Source of the DNA: Diploptera punctata
Lineage: Eukaryota; Arthropoda; Insecta; Blattodea; Blaberidae
Direction of reading: 5' to 3'
Assembly (NCBI GenBank): GCA_030220185.1
Contig: JASPKZ010008348.1
Location: 1,683,501 to 1,747,500, forward strand
DNA length: 64,000 nt
A program made the position numbers and the translations under genes. This document shows positions 30,856-41,399 of the stretch, one piece after another (within the stretch, counting starts at the first letter, position 1; every line of letters begins with the position of its first letter). The notes beneath the pieces are model-generated. The model was not told the origin of the DNA. It made no database searches and saw only the letters and a program-made list of their open reading frames with translations.

Positions 30856-30885
30856 TATTGTGCGTTACTTTCCGATCCGCCCTCG
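30856..30885 (-). repeat. mariner right terminal inverted repeat
   Basis: Exact inverse of 29568-29597, followed by the TA target duplication. Confidence 0.93.
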
Positions 30886-30895
30886 TATATCTCTA

Positions 30896-31251
30896 GGTCC
30901 ACCGCTGTGGTCTCGAGGTAGCGTGCTGCCTTGTCACGCAGTGGGCCCGGGTTTGGTCCCCGGTTGGGGCAGTTTTTCTGGGTGAGGTTTTTATCGGGGT
31001 TTTTCCTCACCTGTAAGACAAATGTCAGGGAAACGTTAAGGCCCAAACGGTCCCCGAAATCATACGACCATCATCGTCATCATCATCCTTATAATTATCA
31101 TCATCATCATCATCACCACCATCTTTCACCGGTGTGGAAATCAACAGGAAGCTATCGCACATACAATTCCCTAATAAAGCTGCAAGCATAGCATGAAAAT
31201 GCTATGATTGCAGTGAAAGACCTACCTTCGGGCAGAATTACTACGGATGGA
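30896..31251 (+). mobile_element. tRNA-derived SINE family 1 with 10-bp target duplication
   Basis: Full-length copy. A box TGTGGTCTCGAGGTAGCG, B box GGTTTGGTCCCC, body TTTTTCTGGGTGAGG and AAACGGTCCCCGAAATCA, then an expanded (ATC)n-like stretch at about 31070-31125, then the hairpin region ATAGCATGAAAATGCTATG. The end GGGCAGAATTACTACGGATG is shared with a LINE fragment. Flanks tatatctcta at 30886-30895 and 31252-31261 form the duplication. Confidence 0.85.
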
Positions 31252-31261
31252 TATATCTCTA

Positions 31262-31523
31262 ACACGGTTTGTACTTTTATAAGAATAGGTTGCTTCTTTC
31301 TTTATTTTTTTAAATAAGCTTAATTGCTACGTTATTCTTAATCTTGGGGTGAGATTGCCTACCTGAACGCCTATTAGCGTCTGTTTATTTATTATTTTAT
31401 ACGCTACTGGCATCTTTACCACTACTAGTTGCAATTATATTAATACCATTTATAGTATGTAATGAGACAATTAGAAATATAATAATTCGACCAGGAAAAT
31501 TAGCTGTCCGACTCGCAGCTAAT
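31262..31523. other. Intergenic DNA
   Basis: Nothing was recognised before the inverted-repeat-bounded element. Confidence 0.4.
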
Positions 31524-31605
31524 ATGAGGCTGTCAGAGGACAAGTGACTTTTTTTTATGAGTTAAGTGCAGAAATGGTTAGCTAATATGACAAACTATTT
31601 GGTGC

Positions 31606-31623
31606 CCAAGAGATATCTCTTGG
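31606..31623. repeat. 18-bp perfect palindrome
   Basis: CCAAGAGATATCTCTTGG is its own reverse complement. It lies near the left end of the inverted-repeat-bounded element. Confidence 0.8.
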
Positions 31624-32112
31624 TGAGTTTGACAGGTTCTGACATGTAGTGGAGTCTTAGAAAATCACTTAGAGAAACAGCTCTTCTACTTGGAGGACAA
31701 GGGGTACGTCTGCAGTTGTACTCCTTGACTTTCAACAGCTAGGTGGACCCTAGCTTAGAGCGTTGTATTTTTTAATTTTTCTAACAAATGTTAAGTGAAG
31801 ATTACACTGTTCTTCATGGATTTTGTTTTTTTTTAATAAATGAGCATTTCTGAATCACAATTTCACACTGATTGAAAAAATGAAATCTGTTTTCGCGCAC
31901 CACGTACGAATTTTTTACAGTTAAAAATTTTGTGTTTTGAATATTTTTCGTAATGTACGTACTGTAGTAATATTACAGCGTGCTTATCGTTTGATAGAAA
32001 GGCCCACAGTTTATAATTTCAACTTTATTACTTAAAATGTGAAATAATATAACTATTATTATTTTTATATTTTAAATTATGTTTATATTTATATAAATCT
32101 ACTAACTATATC

Positions 32113-33450
32113 TGCCCTAGGTCCGTACAAAAATTTGTGGTTGCGTATGTAAATGATCCAAATCTGTTTTGCTTTATATGTGGGTCATATACGTTCATAA
32201 AACAAAGAATATAACTGCTTTTGTAAAGAAAACTTACTTTCAATACTTTGGCATTAAGATAGGAGACCAGGATAAATCGTGGGACCCTCACAAAGTGTGC
32301 TGCAGTTTCGTTGCAGAGTTGAGGAGTTGGAAAAATGGAAAAAAACAAGTAGGTCCTAATTGCCCTTTTGTATCCCTATGATTTGGAGAGAACCCACAAA
32401 TCATGGAGAAGATTGCTTTTTTTTTTGCACAGTTAAGGTAGCAGGATATAATGCTAAAACAATACAGATATTGTATATCCTAACATTCCCTCTGCCATTC
32501 AGCCTGTAACTCTTGGTCCTGATATTCCGAGTCCCTTACACCCTGAATCAGGTATATTGCCGTCTGCATCCAGTTGCACTAAAACTGAATATCTAGTGGA
32601 TGATGAACCATATAATTCTTATCATGGTAGATATTTTAATCAAAGTGAACTTAATTATTTAATGAGTGATTTAAATTTGCCTAAAGAATCAGAAAACTGT
32701 TAGGCTCTAGATTAAAAGTGAAGAAAGTATTGACTGAGAGTACATATTTTTTATGTTACAGGCATCGTGAGAAGGAACTTGTCCCTTTTTTGCTAAAGAA
32801 GAAAATTTAGTGTATTGCCAAGACAATCCCTACTGTCTTAAAATTTTATAACAAAGTATAATTCCAAGGAATAAAGATTCTTCTTAGATTCTTCTCAAAA
32901 AAGTATTATCGGTGTTTTGCTTCATAATGGAAACGTTAATCCTGTGGCCCACTCTTTTGTTTTAAAGGAGACACATGAAAATGTACAGTTTTTGTTACAA
33001 AATCTGCAGTACGAAAATCATCTATACTAGTCTGTGGAGATTTCATGAATATTGGACTATTAGTTGGTCAGCAAGCTGGTTTCACAAAATGCCCTTGTTT
33101 CGTACATAAATGGGATAGCAGAGTTAGGTCAGAACACTGGAAAAGGGAACAGTGGCCACGTAGGACTAATTTAATACCGGTCGAAAAAAATATAAGAAGT
33201 GAACCACTTATTGATCCCTCAAAAGTATTTTTGCCACCTCTCAATGTAAAATTAGATTTAATGAAACAATTTGTGAAAACTCTAGATAAAGAGAGCGAGT
33301 GCTTTAAATGTATTTGCACCCCCGTTTCCTTCATTATCCTATGAAAAAATTAAAGTTGTTGTAATCGTTGGCCCACAAATTCGAAAACTGATGATGGACA
33401 GTCAGTTTGAGAATACTATGAGTCGAAAAGTGAAGTACGCCTAGAATGCT
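32113..33450 (+). pseudogene. Relic of a multi-copy uncharacterised arthropod protein (Cys-rich N-terminus, possible nuclease-like core)
   Basis: Frames joined in order read FCFICGSYTF, YFQYFGIKIGDQDKSWDPH and KVCCSF. Next come IPSAIQPVTLGPDIPSP and FNQSELNYLMSDLNLP. Then come HREKELVPFFAKEENLVYC, SQKSIIGVLLHNGN and IGLLVGQQAGFTKCPCF, then HKWDSRVRSEHW, FLPPLNVKLDLMKQFVKTLD and VGPQIRKLMMD. I recognise this as a protein type occurring in many copies in arthropod and some other animal genomes, annotated only as uncharacterised. The N-terminal CxxC pairs suggest zinc binding. Conserved acidic positions near the DSS-type and WDSR-type segments suggest, but do not show, an RNase-H-like transposase core. 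Stops and frameshifts make this copy dead. The longest intact piece is 33045-33344, and its C-terminus is missing. Confidence 0.6.
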
Positions 33451-33959
33451 TATAAGTAGCCTATTAATTATTATTAATTAATGATTAATTAGTGGCAAAT
33501 AACAAATTCTGGCCTAGTTTTTCACACAAAATTCTTGTTGAAATTAATTTTTATTACGTTTTACGGAGCTATAATTTAATTTCTATATCTTCATGAATAT
33601 TTTGAAAACCTGACGTGATGGGAGAAAATAGAGACCATTTTGGAATAGCATAAAATACCGTTTAGAATCACCCATAAGATTTTAAATATAAAAAATAAGT
33701 TTTAAAATGCAGAACGATGTTTTCATTGTATTATTAGAGTTTAATATAGTGCTGATGATTCTTCAAGGTTCATTGATTTATCACATATTATTATGTCTGA
33801 ATGAGAATCTGATGAACATGAGCATGGATTTAACTTCAGCCTTCATAGTATGTAAAATATTTTAACCACTTTATTTATATTTTCACAATTGTTTATTATA
33901 AAATAATATAGTTTAGCAATACATTTTGAGATAATTGGAAATTATTTAACAATTTAAGG

Positions 33960-34340
33960 ATATAATATGATTTAGATCTACAGGATTTGCAATCTAATAA
34001 TTTTATAACTGATTCCAATGAAGATGGCATTCAAGAACCTGACATTATAGGACCTATAGAAGAAGACGAAGATGCTCCAAAACAGCGCGTTGGCAGAAAG
34101 AGGATTAGTAAATCAGGAAACTGGATAAAAAATAAAGCAAAAAGAGGAAGGAATGAAGGCAGACAGTACACAGACAGGAAGGGAAACATTTATGTGGAGA
34201 AGCGGGTAGTAGAATGTATCCATAAATACAGGTTTAAGTACAATGAACTTTTAAGACTGATTTTGTCAATTAATCTTATCGTAATATATAACTACTTGGA
34301 TAAATACTTATTTGCAAACATAACAAAAACGTTGGTATGA
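33960..34340 (+). pseudogene. Relic of a second uncharacterised repeated protein (GRKR...NW type N-terminus)
   Basis: The frame reads an acidic stretch (GPIEEDEDAPKQ), then VGRKRISKSGNWIKNKAKRG, then EGRQYTDRKGNIYVEKRVVE and HKYRFKYNELL. This basic N-terminal pattern, followed by a Cys-containing segment (here worn), is that of another repeated, uncharacterised insect protein family. It ends at 34340 after AT-rich read-through. A possible 3' splice site (ATCTACAG) lies at about 33975-33982. Whether it belongs to the same element as the relic upstream is unknown. Confidence 0.45.
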
Positions 34341-34639
34341 ATCTACTTTTCTTGGATAATTTATTTCAAAATATTGCTTGGAGGACAAGGGGTACAAATG
34401 ACTCTTAATGCAAAAAAAAACTTATACTATGGGCTAATGTTTATATTGAATATGTTCATATTTTACGGATAAATGGACTCATATACAAGGAAGACAAACA
34501 CAATTTATGAGACTTGTCAGATATTCCTGGAATTTTATGTTCTCATTGAACTTTAAACTTAATTTTCTCCAAACTAATTTTTTGTCACTTGTACCCCTTG
34601 TCCTCTGACCACCTCATATAATTTCTTGTTTGTATTTTG

Positions 34640-35045
34640 CATATACTTAATTACTTACTCACTGGCACTATCGAACCCGAAGGTTCATGGCCGCGCGGAC
34701 ATAAGCTCTCCATACATCCCTATCCTCAGACAATGCTTTCCAATCACTCCCTGTATAATCTACTTCCCTCAAATCATAGTTAATGTTGTTCTCCCACCTC
34801 ATTCTTGGTCTACCAACTGGGCGTTTTCCTTCTGGCTTTCCTACAAGAAGTTTCCATGCACGTCTTTCATTCCCCATACGTGCAACATGTCCTGCCCATC
34901 GCAGTCTACGAGACTTAACTGTTCTTATTATATCTGGCTTCCTATAAAGACCATGTAATTCATTGTTATGTAGTCTTCTCCATTCACCTGTCTGTTCATC
35001 TCTCTTTACATGTGACCGCTGTTCAGAGTTTAGAGTCACCTCTAA
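34640..35045 (-). pseudogene. RTE-like LINE C-terminus, copy 3
   Basis: The minus-strand frame 35039-34668 (123 codons) is the best copy in the window of the C-terminal end of an endonuclease-RT. It reads DIIRTVKSRRLRWAGHVARM, GNERRAWKLLVGKPEGKRP, VGRPRMRWENNINYDLREVD and AAMNLRVR. The frame is open but is only the last tenth of ORF2. The 3' end runs to AGTGAGTAAGTAATTAAG at 34640. The element class (RTE-like) is inferred from the longer copy at 36392-39650. Confidence 0.8.
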
Positions 35046-35243
35046 TGTATGGTTGTAGCTTAGTCAACCTCCGCGTTATTTGGATGGTTAAGTTTCATCT
35101 CTACTCAACCACTGTTGTATAGTTTTATACGCCATCGATTGCTCGCTTTGTGACAGCACATTTGTGCATCCTATGAAGGATACATTCTTATCTTATAACG
35201 ACATTCCACCCCACATCCCTGTCCTCCTAACATTCATTATTCT

Positions 35244-35462
35244 CTAGTCATCCTCCACACCATCGGACAATTTAATTCTTAGTCTTCCTGTCTTCCTTTT
35301 TACACCTGGTTTGCCACTGAAAATATTTTTGACTACGTGTCCCAACCAGGAAATTATTGCTTTTAATTTTTGCTGCAATATTTGGTTCACCATACATTGT
35401 ATTCTCCAAACCAAAAACAGTGGTAAGAAATTTTCTGTCTTATATTGCAATGATAATTTCAT
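35244..35462 (-). pseudogene. RT C-terminal fragment of a second LINE family
   Basis: The minus-strand frame reads ISWLGHVVKNIFSGKPGVK, then RKTGRLRIKLSDGVEDD. This is the GHVxR...GxRxxGRPxxRW ending of endonuclease-RTs, in a family different from 34668-35039. Confidence 0.5.
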
Positions 35463-35529
35463 TTATTTCAACACCATATATCACAAGCATACATACTATA
35501 GGTATTACTACTGTTGCGTAAATTAGGGT

Positions 35530-35960
35530 ACATCATCGCACCATCACATCGCACAACACAGAACCTCTCATTATAATGTGTCTACACTGCAGCCACTGAT
35601 TCTCCGGCCTTTACGTTTTCACGACAGTGTGGCCGATATGGATATTCAGTGGGAGTGGCCGCTTTATGTATGCGGTTAGCAAACATACAGGTGTCAACAT
35701 CTCTGAAATTTCAAACCTTACTAACGCGCTATAGCTGCGTCAAGAGCAGTGATTGGTTGTGGCAAACGTTCACTCCCACTACAACCATTTTATTATTGGC
35801 AGTAGAGGGCGAGTTCTCCCTTTATCCCTCGTACATCCTAAACATCAGAGCCGGAAACTCGGCGGCTCGGGTATAGCAATAGACACTGCAACTCGTCGCC
35901 ACAACAAACCCGGGAATATAGGATGTTACCTCCTTTCAAGAAATTTAAATCTCTTTCTTT
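35530..35960. other. Unresolved sequence upstream of a LINE 3' end
   Basis: Overlapping open frames at 35649-35876 and 35753-35965. Only the final residues SRNLNLFLL of the latter resemble the last residues of the CR1-like ORF2 (FKRNLNLYLL at 10537). Confidence 0.35.
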
Positions 35961-36120
35961 TGTAACTTGACTCTTAGCGGATTAATTGGTCGTTTCTGAT
36001 TTTTTGCTTCTCTAATAGTATTGATTTGACAGTTCATAATTTAGTTTAATTTGTATCAATATTTAATTATATTATAACCATGTGTAAATATTTTTGTGAT
36101 TAACATTTTGACTGGTTGAG
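35930..36120 (+). pseudogene. CR1-like LINE 3' end, truncated
   Basis: The coding end (AGAAATTTAAATCTC) and AT-rich 3' UTR lead to GACTGGTTGAGTGGA, the family motif, and then break off at 36121 where the next element begins. Confidence 0.5.
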
Positions 36121-36391
36121 TGGACGCTCCATAGTATCTTTACCTTGTCGTTTGTGGAGTGGCTTGCGTGCTTAAATGATCCCGAGAGCTATGCCGGCGG
36201 TAGCATTGCTGCCGATAGGGTTACCTTTGCCGGATTGATCGAAGGTGGTAACCCAGACGATAAAAATACTTTGGTCGAAAGAGTGACTATCTTTCACCGT
36301 AAAAATACAACCGTCAAAAAAATGTGCATATGGGTTCCACTGGTGTAAAATTTTCCTGAGGTCAAAGAGTCTCACATTCTGTCATAGGGCG

Positions 36392-36881
36392 GGACAACTT
36401 GAGGGAACCCTGCCAAAGGTTCAAACATAGAGACATGTCCCTAGGAATGTTAGGACTTTATATAATAGCGGGGCGCTAGAGGTATTAACAAGAGAATTGG
36501 ATTAATCACCCTTGGATATAGTCGCTTTACAGGAAGTTAGATGACCAGGAGAAGGTAGTCAGGAATCAGGAAGCTTCATATTATCCTACGGGGGTGCAGA
36601 AAGACCTGCGCTTGGAACGACTTTTTTAGTCCGACAGGACAACTTCAGGGAACCCTACCACAGGCTCAAACATAGGGGCATGTTCCTAGGAAAGTGGAAG
36701 GTTAGGACTTTATATAATAGCTGGGCGCTAGAGGTATTAACAAGAGAATTAGATAAATCACCCTTGGATATAGTCGCTTTATAGGAAGTTAGATGGCCAG
36801 GAGAAAGTAGTCAGGAATCTTTACATTATACTGCGGGCGTGCAAAAAGACCTGCATTTGGAACGGGTTTTTTAGTGCGACG
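36392..36881. repeat. Tandem duplication of the endonuclease start, two 245-bp units
   Basis: Units 36392-36636 and 36637-36881 are near-identical, beginning GGACAACTTGAGGGAACCCT and GGACAACTTCAGGGAACCCT. Both encode the opening LYNSxALEVLTREL, SPLDIVAL and EVRWPGE of the endonuclease. Only the second is contiguous with the rest of the domain. Confidence 0.85.
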
Positions 36882-36913
36882 AAGAATCCTGTCCGCTATC
36901 CGAGATATTAAGT

Positions 36914-37694
36914 TTGTCTGTGATAGGATATCAGGTAATTCTAAAGGGTAAACAACATGATTTTGTAATCGTAAATGTACATGCTCCCACAGAAGATAAA
37001 GATGACAAGTTCAAGGATGAGCTCTATGAAGAATTAGAATGCGTATTTGATAGCCTTTCACGATATCATATGAAAATTTTCTTAAGAGATTTTAACGCAA
37101 AAGTGGGGCGGGAAGATATATTCAAACAAACAATAGGAAAATTCAGTCTTCATGAAGATAGTAACGACAATGGAGTTAGGTTAGTTACCTTTGCCACATC
37201 AAATGATCTCATTGTTAAGAGCACAACATTTCAGCATACGTATATTCAAAAATACAGCTGGACATCTCCAGATTGCGAAATTCGGAACCAGATAGATCAT
37301 GTATTTAGTGGACAATCGCTGGCACAGTAGCATCATCGATGTTAGATCGGTTAGAGGGACAGACTGCAATTCAGATCAGCATCTGGTCAGGGTGAAAATC
37401 AGACAACGGCTATCGCTTATGGGAGAAACAAACGCTAAAGATGATTCTGAAAATTTGATTTTAAAAAACTTGAAAAATGATGAAATGTGGCAAGAATACC
37501 AAATCAAAATTGCTAATAGATTTGAAGTACTGGAATCTTCACATAACAATGTCGCAAAGGAAGAGAAAATTAATATAAATGAAGTATGTGAGGCTATAAG
37601 GTATACTATTAAATTGTTAGCATCAGAAAGCATTGCTTATTTAAAAAGAGGCAAAACAAGAAGTGGTTTGATGAGGAATGTGTCGACATTGTAA
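36914..37694 (+). pseudogene. RTE-like endonuclease domain (frameshifted)
   Basis: Apurinic-type endonuclease: VIVNVHAPTEDKDDKFKDEL, then RDFNAKVGREDIF (the family has GDFNAKVG, so Gly is Arg here). FATSNDLIVKSTTFQH and then KYSWTSPDCEIRNQIDHV follow. After a frameshift near 37310, VRGTDCNSDQHLVRVKIRQR replaces the usual SDHxLV, so the catalytic His is Gln. The linker WQEYQIKIANRFEVL ends the frame. The two residue changes and the shift show a dead enzyme. Confidence 0.8.
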
Positions 37695-38139
37695 AGTAAA
37701 GAAAGCTAGAAGAAATGAAATGGTTACACGAGCCAATTGTGGTAAATGTAGAGCAATTGGGTGGTATTAGACGGGAAACCATCAGGTTAATTCATTTTAT
37801 TTAGCAAATGCCCCAGATTGTCTTTCGACATTCCTGGTGGCCTCTCCTGGCATGGCGTAATTGTAATTTAGGTTACTAAAGAGTAAAAAGAGGGAATATC
37901 TGAGAGAGAAGATTAATTATCTTGAAATGAATGCCAAACATAGAAACATTAGAGAATTAAATTAGTAAATTAGAATAGAGAAGAAGGGCTTCAGGCTAGA
38001 ACAAACCTATTTCGGAATGAAAATGGGAATATTATTGCAGATTACAGGAGTATATTAAATAGATGAAGAAAACATTTTATTCAACTATTTAATGTACATG
38101 CAGAACAGGTTATAGAAGAGGAATATTTTACAGACAGCG

Positions 38140-38996
38140 GAAATGCTAGTCGCAGAACCAAGTGCATTAGAGGTTGAAATGGCGATAGAAAAATTGAAGA
38201 TGTATATAGCATCAGGTTCAGATGAGATCCCAGCATAACTGATAAAGTCAGGGGGAGAAAAATTGATGGACAAGATACGTCAGTTGCTTAGTATGAGTTG
38301 GGAAGAAGAAGCTCTTCCAGGTGAATGGAAAAAATCGATTATCATACCAATTTATAAGGAAGTAGATAAAACAAATTGCAACAACTACAGGGCCATCTCA
38401 TTACTTTCAGCTTCTAAAAACATTTTAACAAATACATTAGTAAGCAGATTTACTCCTTATATTGATGCCATTGTAGGAGATAAACAACGTGGATTTAGAA
38501 GAAACAGGTCTACAACAGATAAGATTTTTAGCTTAAGAGAGATTTTAGAAAAGAAATGGGGATATAATGGTACTGTACATCAAATATACATAGACTTGAA
38601 AAAGGCATAAAGGCTTAATTAAGAGGGAGAAGTTATATAGTATCCTGCTGGAGTTCAGTATTCCTAAAGAGTTAGTTAGACTTATAGGAATGTGTCTAAA
38701 AGGTATAAAGTGTAGGGTGCGTGTAGGCAAACAGTTTTTGGATACTTTCGAAATCCACAAATGGGTTGAAGCAAGGAGACGCACTTTCTCCTCTGCTATT
38801 TAATTTTGTACTAGAGGATACCATCAAATCTGAGGATGAAGAAGGCCTACAACTCAATGGTATTAATATGCTGTTAATTTATTCTATCGATGTAGTACTA
38901 TTGGGTGATAGCGAGGAGATACTAAAGACCAACACGCACACACTATTGAGTAACACTAAGAAATTCCGACTAGAAGTAAATATCAATAAAACTTAA
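38140..38996 (+). pseudogene. RTE-like reverse transcriptase core (broken)
   Basis: The fingers contain LPGEWKKSIIIPIYKE, NYRAISLLSASKNILTN and GFRRNRSTTDKIFSLREILE. The palm contains YIDLKKA and then a stop with frameshift (38605-38640), followed by KQGDALSPLLFNFVLE. The YADD box is altered to YSID in LLIYSIDVVLLGDS. Residues NTKKFRLEVNINKT end the open part. The catalytic Asp pair is incomplete and the frame is interrupted at least twice. Confidence 0.8.
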
Positions 38997-38999
38997 TGT

Positions 39000-39655
39000 A
39001 TTGCCACGTGTAGAAATACATTATATAATGGAAATGGACAGCTAATGACAAATGAGGGAAATTTTGAGGAAGTAACTAAATTCAAATTCCTAGGAACAAT
39101 AATCGCAAATAGGAATGTGATGGACAAGGCAATTAAACATAGGCTCAATTCTGGAAATGCGTGCTATTAAATGTTAAACTAAAAATATATAAAACTATTA
39201 TTCTACCAGTTATATTATATTGGATGCGAAACATGGACTCTTACTTTAAGGGAGGTAAGGAGATTTCGAGTATTTGAGAGTAAACTTCTTAGGAAAATGT
39301 TTGGACCAAAGAGAGATGAACAGACAGGTGAATGGAGAAGACTACATAACAATGGACTACATGATCTTTATAGGAACTTCAGATATAATAAGAACAGTTA
39401 AGTCTCGTATAATCCGATGGACATGAATGGAGAATGAAAGACGTGCATGGAAGCTTCTTGTAGGTAAACCGGAGGAAAAACGCCCAGTTGCTAAACCAAG
39501 AATGAGGTGGTAGAATAAGATTAACTATGATATGAGGAAGTAAATTATACAGGAAATGACTGGAAACCGTTGGCTCAGGATAAGGGTATATGGGGAGCTT
39601 ATGTCCGCGCGGCCATGAACCTACGGGTTCGTTAGTGCCAGTGAGTTAGTTAATT
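39000..39655 (+). pseudogene. RTE-like RT thumb and C-terminus
   Basis: Broken frames read KFKFLGTIIANRN, NSGNACY, YGCETW-like pieces, then LLRKMFGPKRDEQTGEWRRL, ENERRAWKLLVGKPEEKRP and AAMNLRVR. This matches 34668-35039 on the other strand. The end AGTGCCAGTGAGTTAGTTAA is shared by all copies. Confidence 0.8.
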
Positions 39656-39659
39656 AGTT

Positions 39660-39725
39660 GGTTACTGCTTGAATGAAAGAGAAGGGATTATGACCTTAAC
39701 TTTGTCAGTTTAAATAAATTATTGT
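39660..39725 (+). pseudogene. CR1-like LINE 3' terminus abutting the RTE-like element
   Basis: GAATGAAAGAGAAGGGATTA and GACCTTAACTTTGTCAG, then AAATAAATTATTG, is the CR1-like 3' ending. It starts immediately after the RTE-like 3' end, so one element was inserted into or beside the other. Confidence 0.55.
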
Positions 39726-39759
39726 TATCAATATTACTATCATCATCATCATCACCATC

Positions 39760-40350
39760 ATGATCAAGGATTAGACCTGCTGTTTTGTTCCGATCTCATG
39801 TTAGAATTGGTCTATCCATCTTTTACTGGATCTTCTAACATTTCCTCGTCCTAGTGGTTTGCAATGATGAATCTGTTTCGAAATTCTATTGATATCCATT
39901 CTATAGAATGTGCTCCATCCATTCATCTCTGTATTGCGCAATTCTATCTAATAGTTTGAATATATTTAGTTCGCTTCGTATATTTTCATTTCGTTTTCTT
40001 CTTCTTCTTCTTCTTGGTTTAGGCTTATTTACTAGCCTTTTCCGGCTCCAAATTGCTGCTCTTTCCATATTTTCCTTGGTCTTCCCAAACTTCTAACTTC
40101 TTCTTCCTCGTGGTGAATAGTTGTATGCTGCTTTTGGTATTCTATTATCAGTCATCCTTGCCAAGTGTTCTTTCCAGTTTGTCATTTCGTTTTCGATCTG
40201 TTATTGTATAGCCAGCAACATTCCTCAGAAACCTCATTTTTGATGTTTCTATTCTCCATTCCTGGTTTTTTGTTAAGACCCAGTGTTCCGATCCATATAG
40301 TAGTGTTGGAATCGTCATTGTTTTATAAGATTTTAAAAGTGTCTCCTTTC
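39760..40350 (-). pseudogene. Cluster of RT C-terminal fragments
   Basis: On the minus strand, 40330-40160 reads IPTLLYGSEHWVLTKNQEWR, then MRFLRNVAGYTITDRKRN. The stretch 40150-39760 reads SELNIFKLLDRIAQYRDEW, then MDINRISKQIHHCKPLGRG and NVRRSSKRWIDQF. These are thumb and C-terminal parts of one endonuclease-RT family that differs from the 34668 family. Stops are present; both pieces are dead. Confidence 0.65.
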
Positions 40351-40351
<1 letters not shown>

Positions 40352-40435
<84 letters not shown>

Positions 40436-40477
40436 GTTGTTATTGTTGTTGTTACTATTATTATTATTATTGTTATT
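40352..40477. repeat. (ATT)n microsatellite between two RT fragments
   Basis: More than 30 ATT units, ending in imperfect TTG/TTA variants at about 40433-40475. It lies where the tail of the minus-strand fragment at 40483-40930 would be. Confidence 0.9.
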
Positions 40478-40482
40478 CATCC

Positions 40483-40935
40483 GGTATCATGGCAGCTGCC
40501 GCCGTCTTCCGGAAACCAAACACCATTCCTCTTTGTCCATCCGTTAATCTTTTACCAATCCTCTGATATTCATAGCTGCTTTCACCCCTTCTATCCAAGT
40601 TTCCTTCTGTCTTCCTCTCTTCCTCATTTCCATTGGGATCCGTTCCATAACAATTTTAGGCAATCTTTGTTCTGGCATTCTTTTGACATGGCCATACCAC
40701 TGTAATCTTTTCTTTTCTATAATGTCTGTGATGTGCGGCTCCTCTTGTACACCCATGGTTTCCCTTATTTCTTTATTTCGTATTCTATCCATTCTAGATT
40801 TTCCAGCTGATCTTCTTAAAACATCTATTTCTGTACTTAAAATTCTTTTCGATTCCCTGGTAGGAATTTGCCAGACTTCAGCACCACATGTTAAAATGCT
40901 TTGAATTATGGTTTGATATATTATTATTATTAATA
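40483..40935 (-). pseudogene. RT C-terminus, third LINE family, with 3' UTR
   Basis: The minus strand reads SILTCGAEVWQIPTRESKR, then LRRSAGKSRMDRIRNKEIRE, TMGVQEEPHITDII, QWYGHVKRMPEQRLPKIVME and AAMNIRGLVKD. It is followed by a 3' UTR (TTTCCGGAAGACGGCG) also present at 28216-28342. The frame is open for 82 codons (40792-40544) but lacks the rest of the RT. Confidence 0.7.
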
Positions 40936-40939
40936 TTAT

Positions 40940-41330
40940 TATTATTGTTGTGGTTATTGTATGCTAAGTTTACGGTATCTTTATAGTGTTTTATCACATT
41001 ACTTCACTGAACGTATAAATTATTTGGTTTATTTTATTAAATGGGCTTTTATTTAAGCAATCCCAGGTATTAAATATTTTAAACTCTGTCCGAAGTGATA
41101 TTTTCCGTTTACTCCTTTCTGTCTATTTCGAGATGCAATTGCGGTAAATATTTCGGTTTTTGATTATTAGTAACCAATCACAGCTAGATTATTTCAATTA
41201 CAACTTTTTTAAATATATATTTTAATATGTTTCGACCCATTAATAAAATAGGTCTACGGTCTGCATATGCTAGACACACGTTAAATCATATACCGAACGA
41301 AATTACGAAGTCCTTCTAGTTATTTCAATA
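40940..41330. other. Intergenic DNA
   Basis: AT-rich. Nothing was recognised. Confidence 0.4.
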
Positions 41331-41332
41331 GA

Positions 41333-41395
41333 CAATTCAAAGCGGTAATTTGAGCAACGGATCAACAACACGTCACAACATCTATAAAACATCGA
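41333..41395 (+). repeat. Short dispersed repeat, also at 55773
   Basis: AATTCAAAGCGGTAATTTGA and GATCAACAACACGTCACAAC are matched at 55773-55825 with a few differences. The element type is unknown. Confidence 0.5.
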
Positions 41396-41399
41396 ATTT

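Larger units (their letters stand above)
29568..30885 (+). mobile_element. mariner-family DNA transposon, apparently complete
   Basis: Perfect 30-bp terminal inverted repeats (29568-29597 and 30856-30885, starting CGAGGGCGGATCGGAAAG) are flanked by TA on both sides (29566-29567 and 30886-30887). A complete transposase frame lies between. The 1,318-bp length is normal for mariner. The element sits beside the SINE at 30896. Confidence 0.93.
31524..34617 (+). mobile_element. Candidate DNA transposon bounded by inverted repeats, carrying relics of uncharacterised genes
   Basis: The left end TGAGGCTGTCAGAGGACAAG (near 31525) is repeated in inverse orientation at the right end (TGAGGTGGTCAGAGGACAAG on the minus strand, ending near 34616). 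The left repeat lacks 9 bases (GGGGTACAA region) found in the right. A subterminal direct repeat CTTGGAGGACAAGGGGTAC lies at 31689-31707 and 34377-34395. ATAT (or TA) flanks both sides. Inside are two plus-strand coding relics. No known transposase motif was identified, so the class is open. Confidence 0.5.
36135..39655 (+). mobile_element. RTE-like non-LTR retrotransposon, nearly full length but decayed
   Basis: The longest copy of the LINE whose C-terminus recurs throughout the window. It has a possible leader (36135-36390), a duplicated endonuclease start (36392-36881), endonuclease (36914-37400), linker (37400-38200), RT (38200-39000), thumb/C-terminus (39000-39640) and an end AGTGCCAGTGAGTTAGTTAA. 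Many stops and frameshifts. An unrelated 37730-37870 stretch may be a small insertion. Confidence 0.8.

Noticed and set aside
31081..31125. His-rich coding segment
   Set aside because: It is the variable (ATC)n stretch inside SINE family 1.
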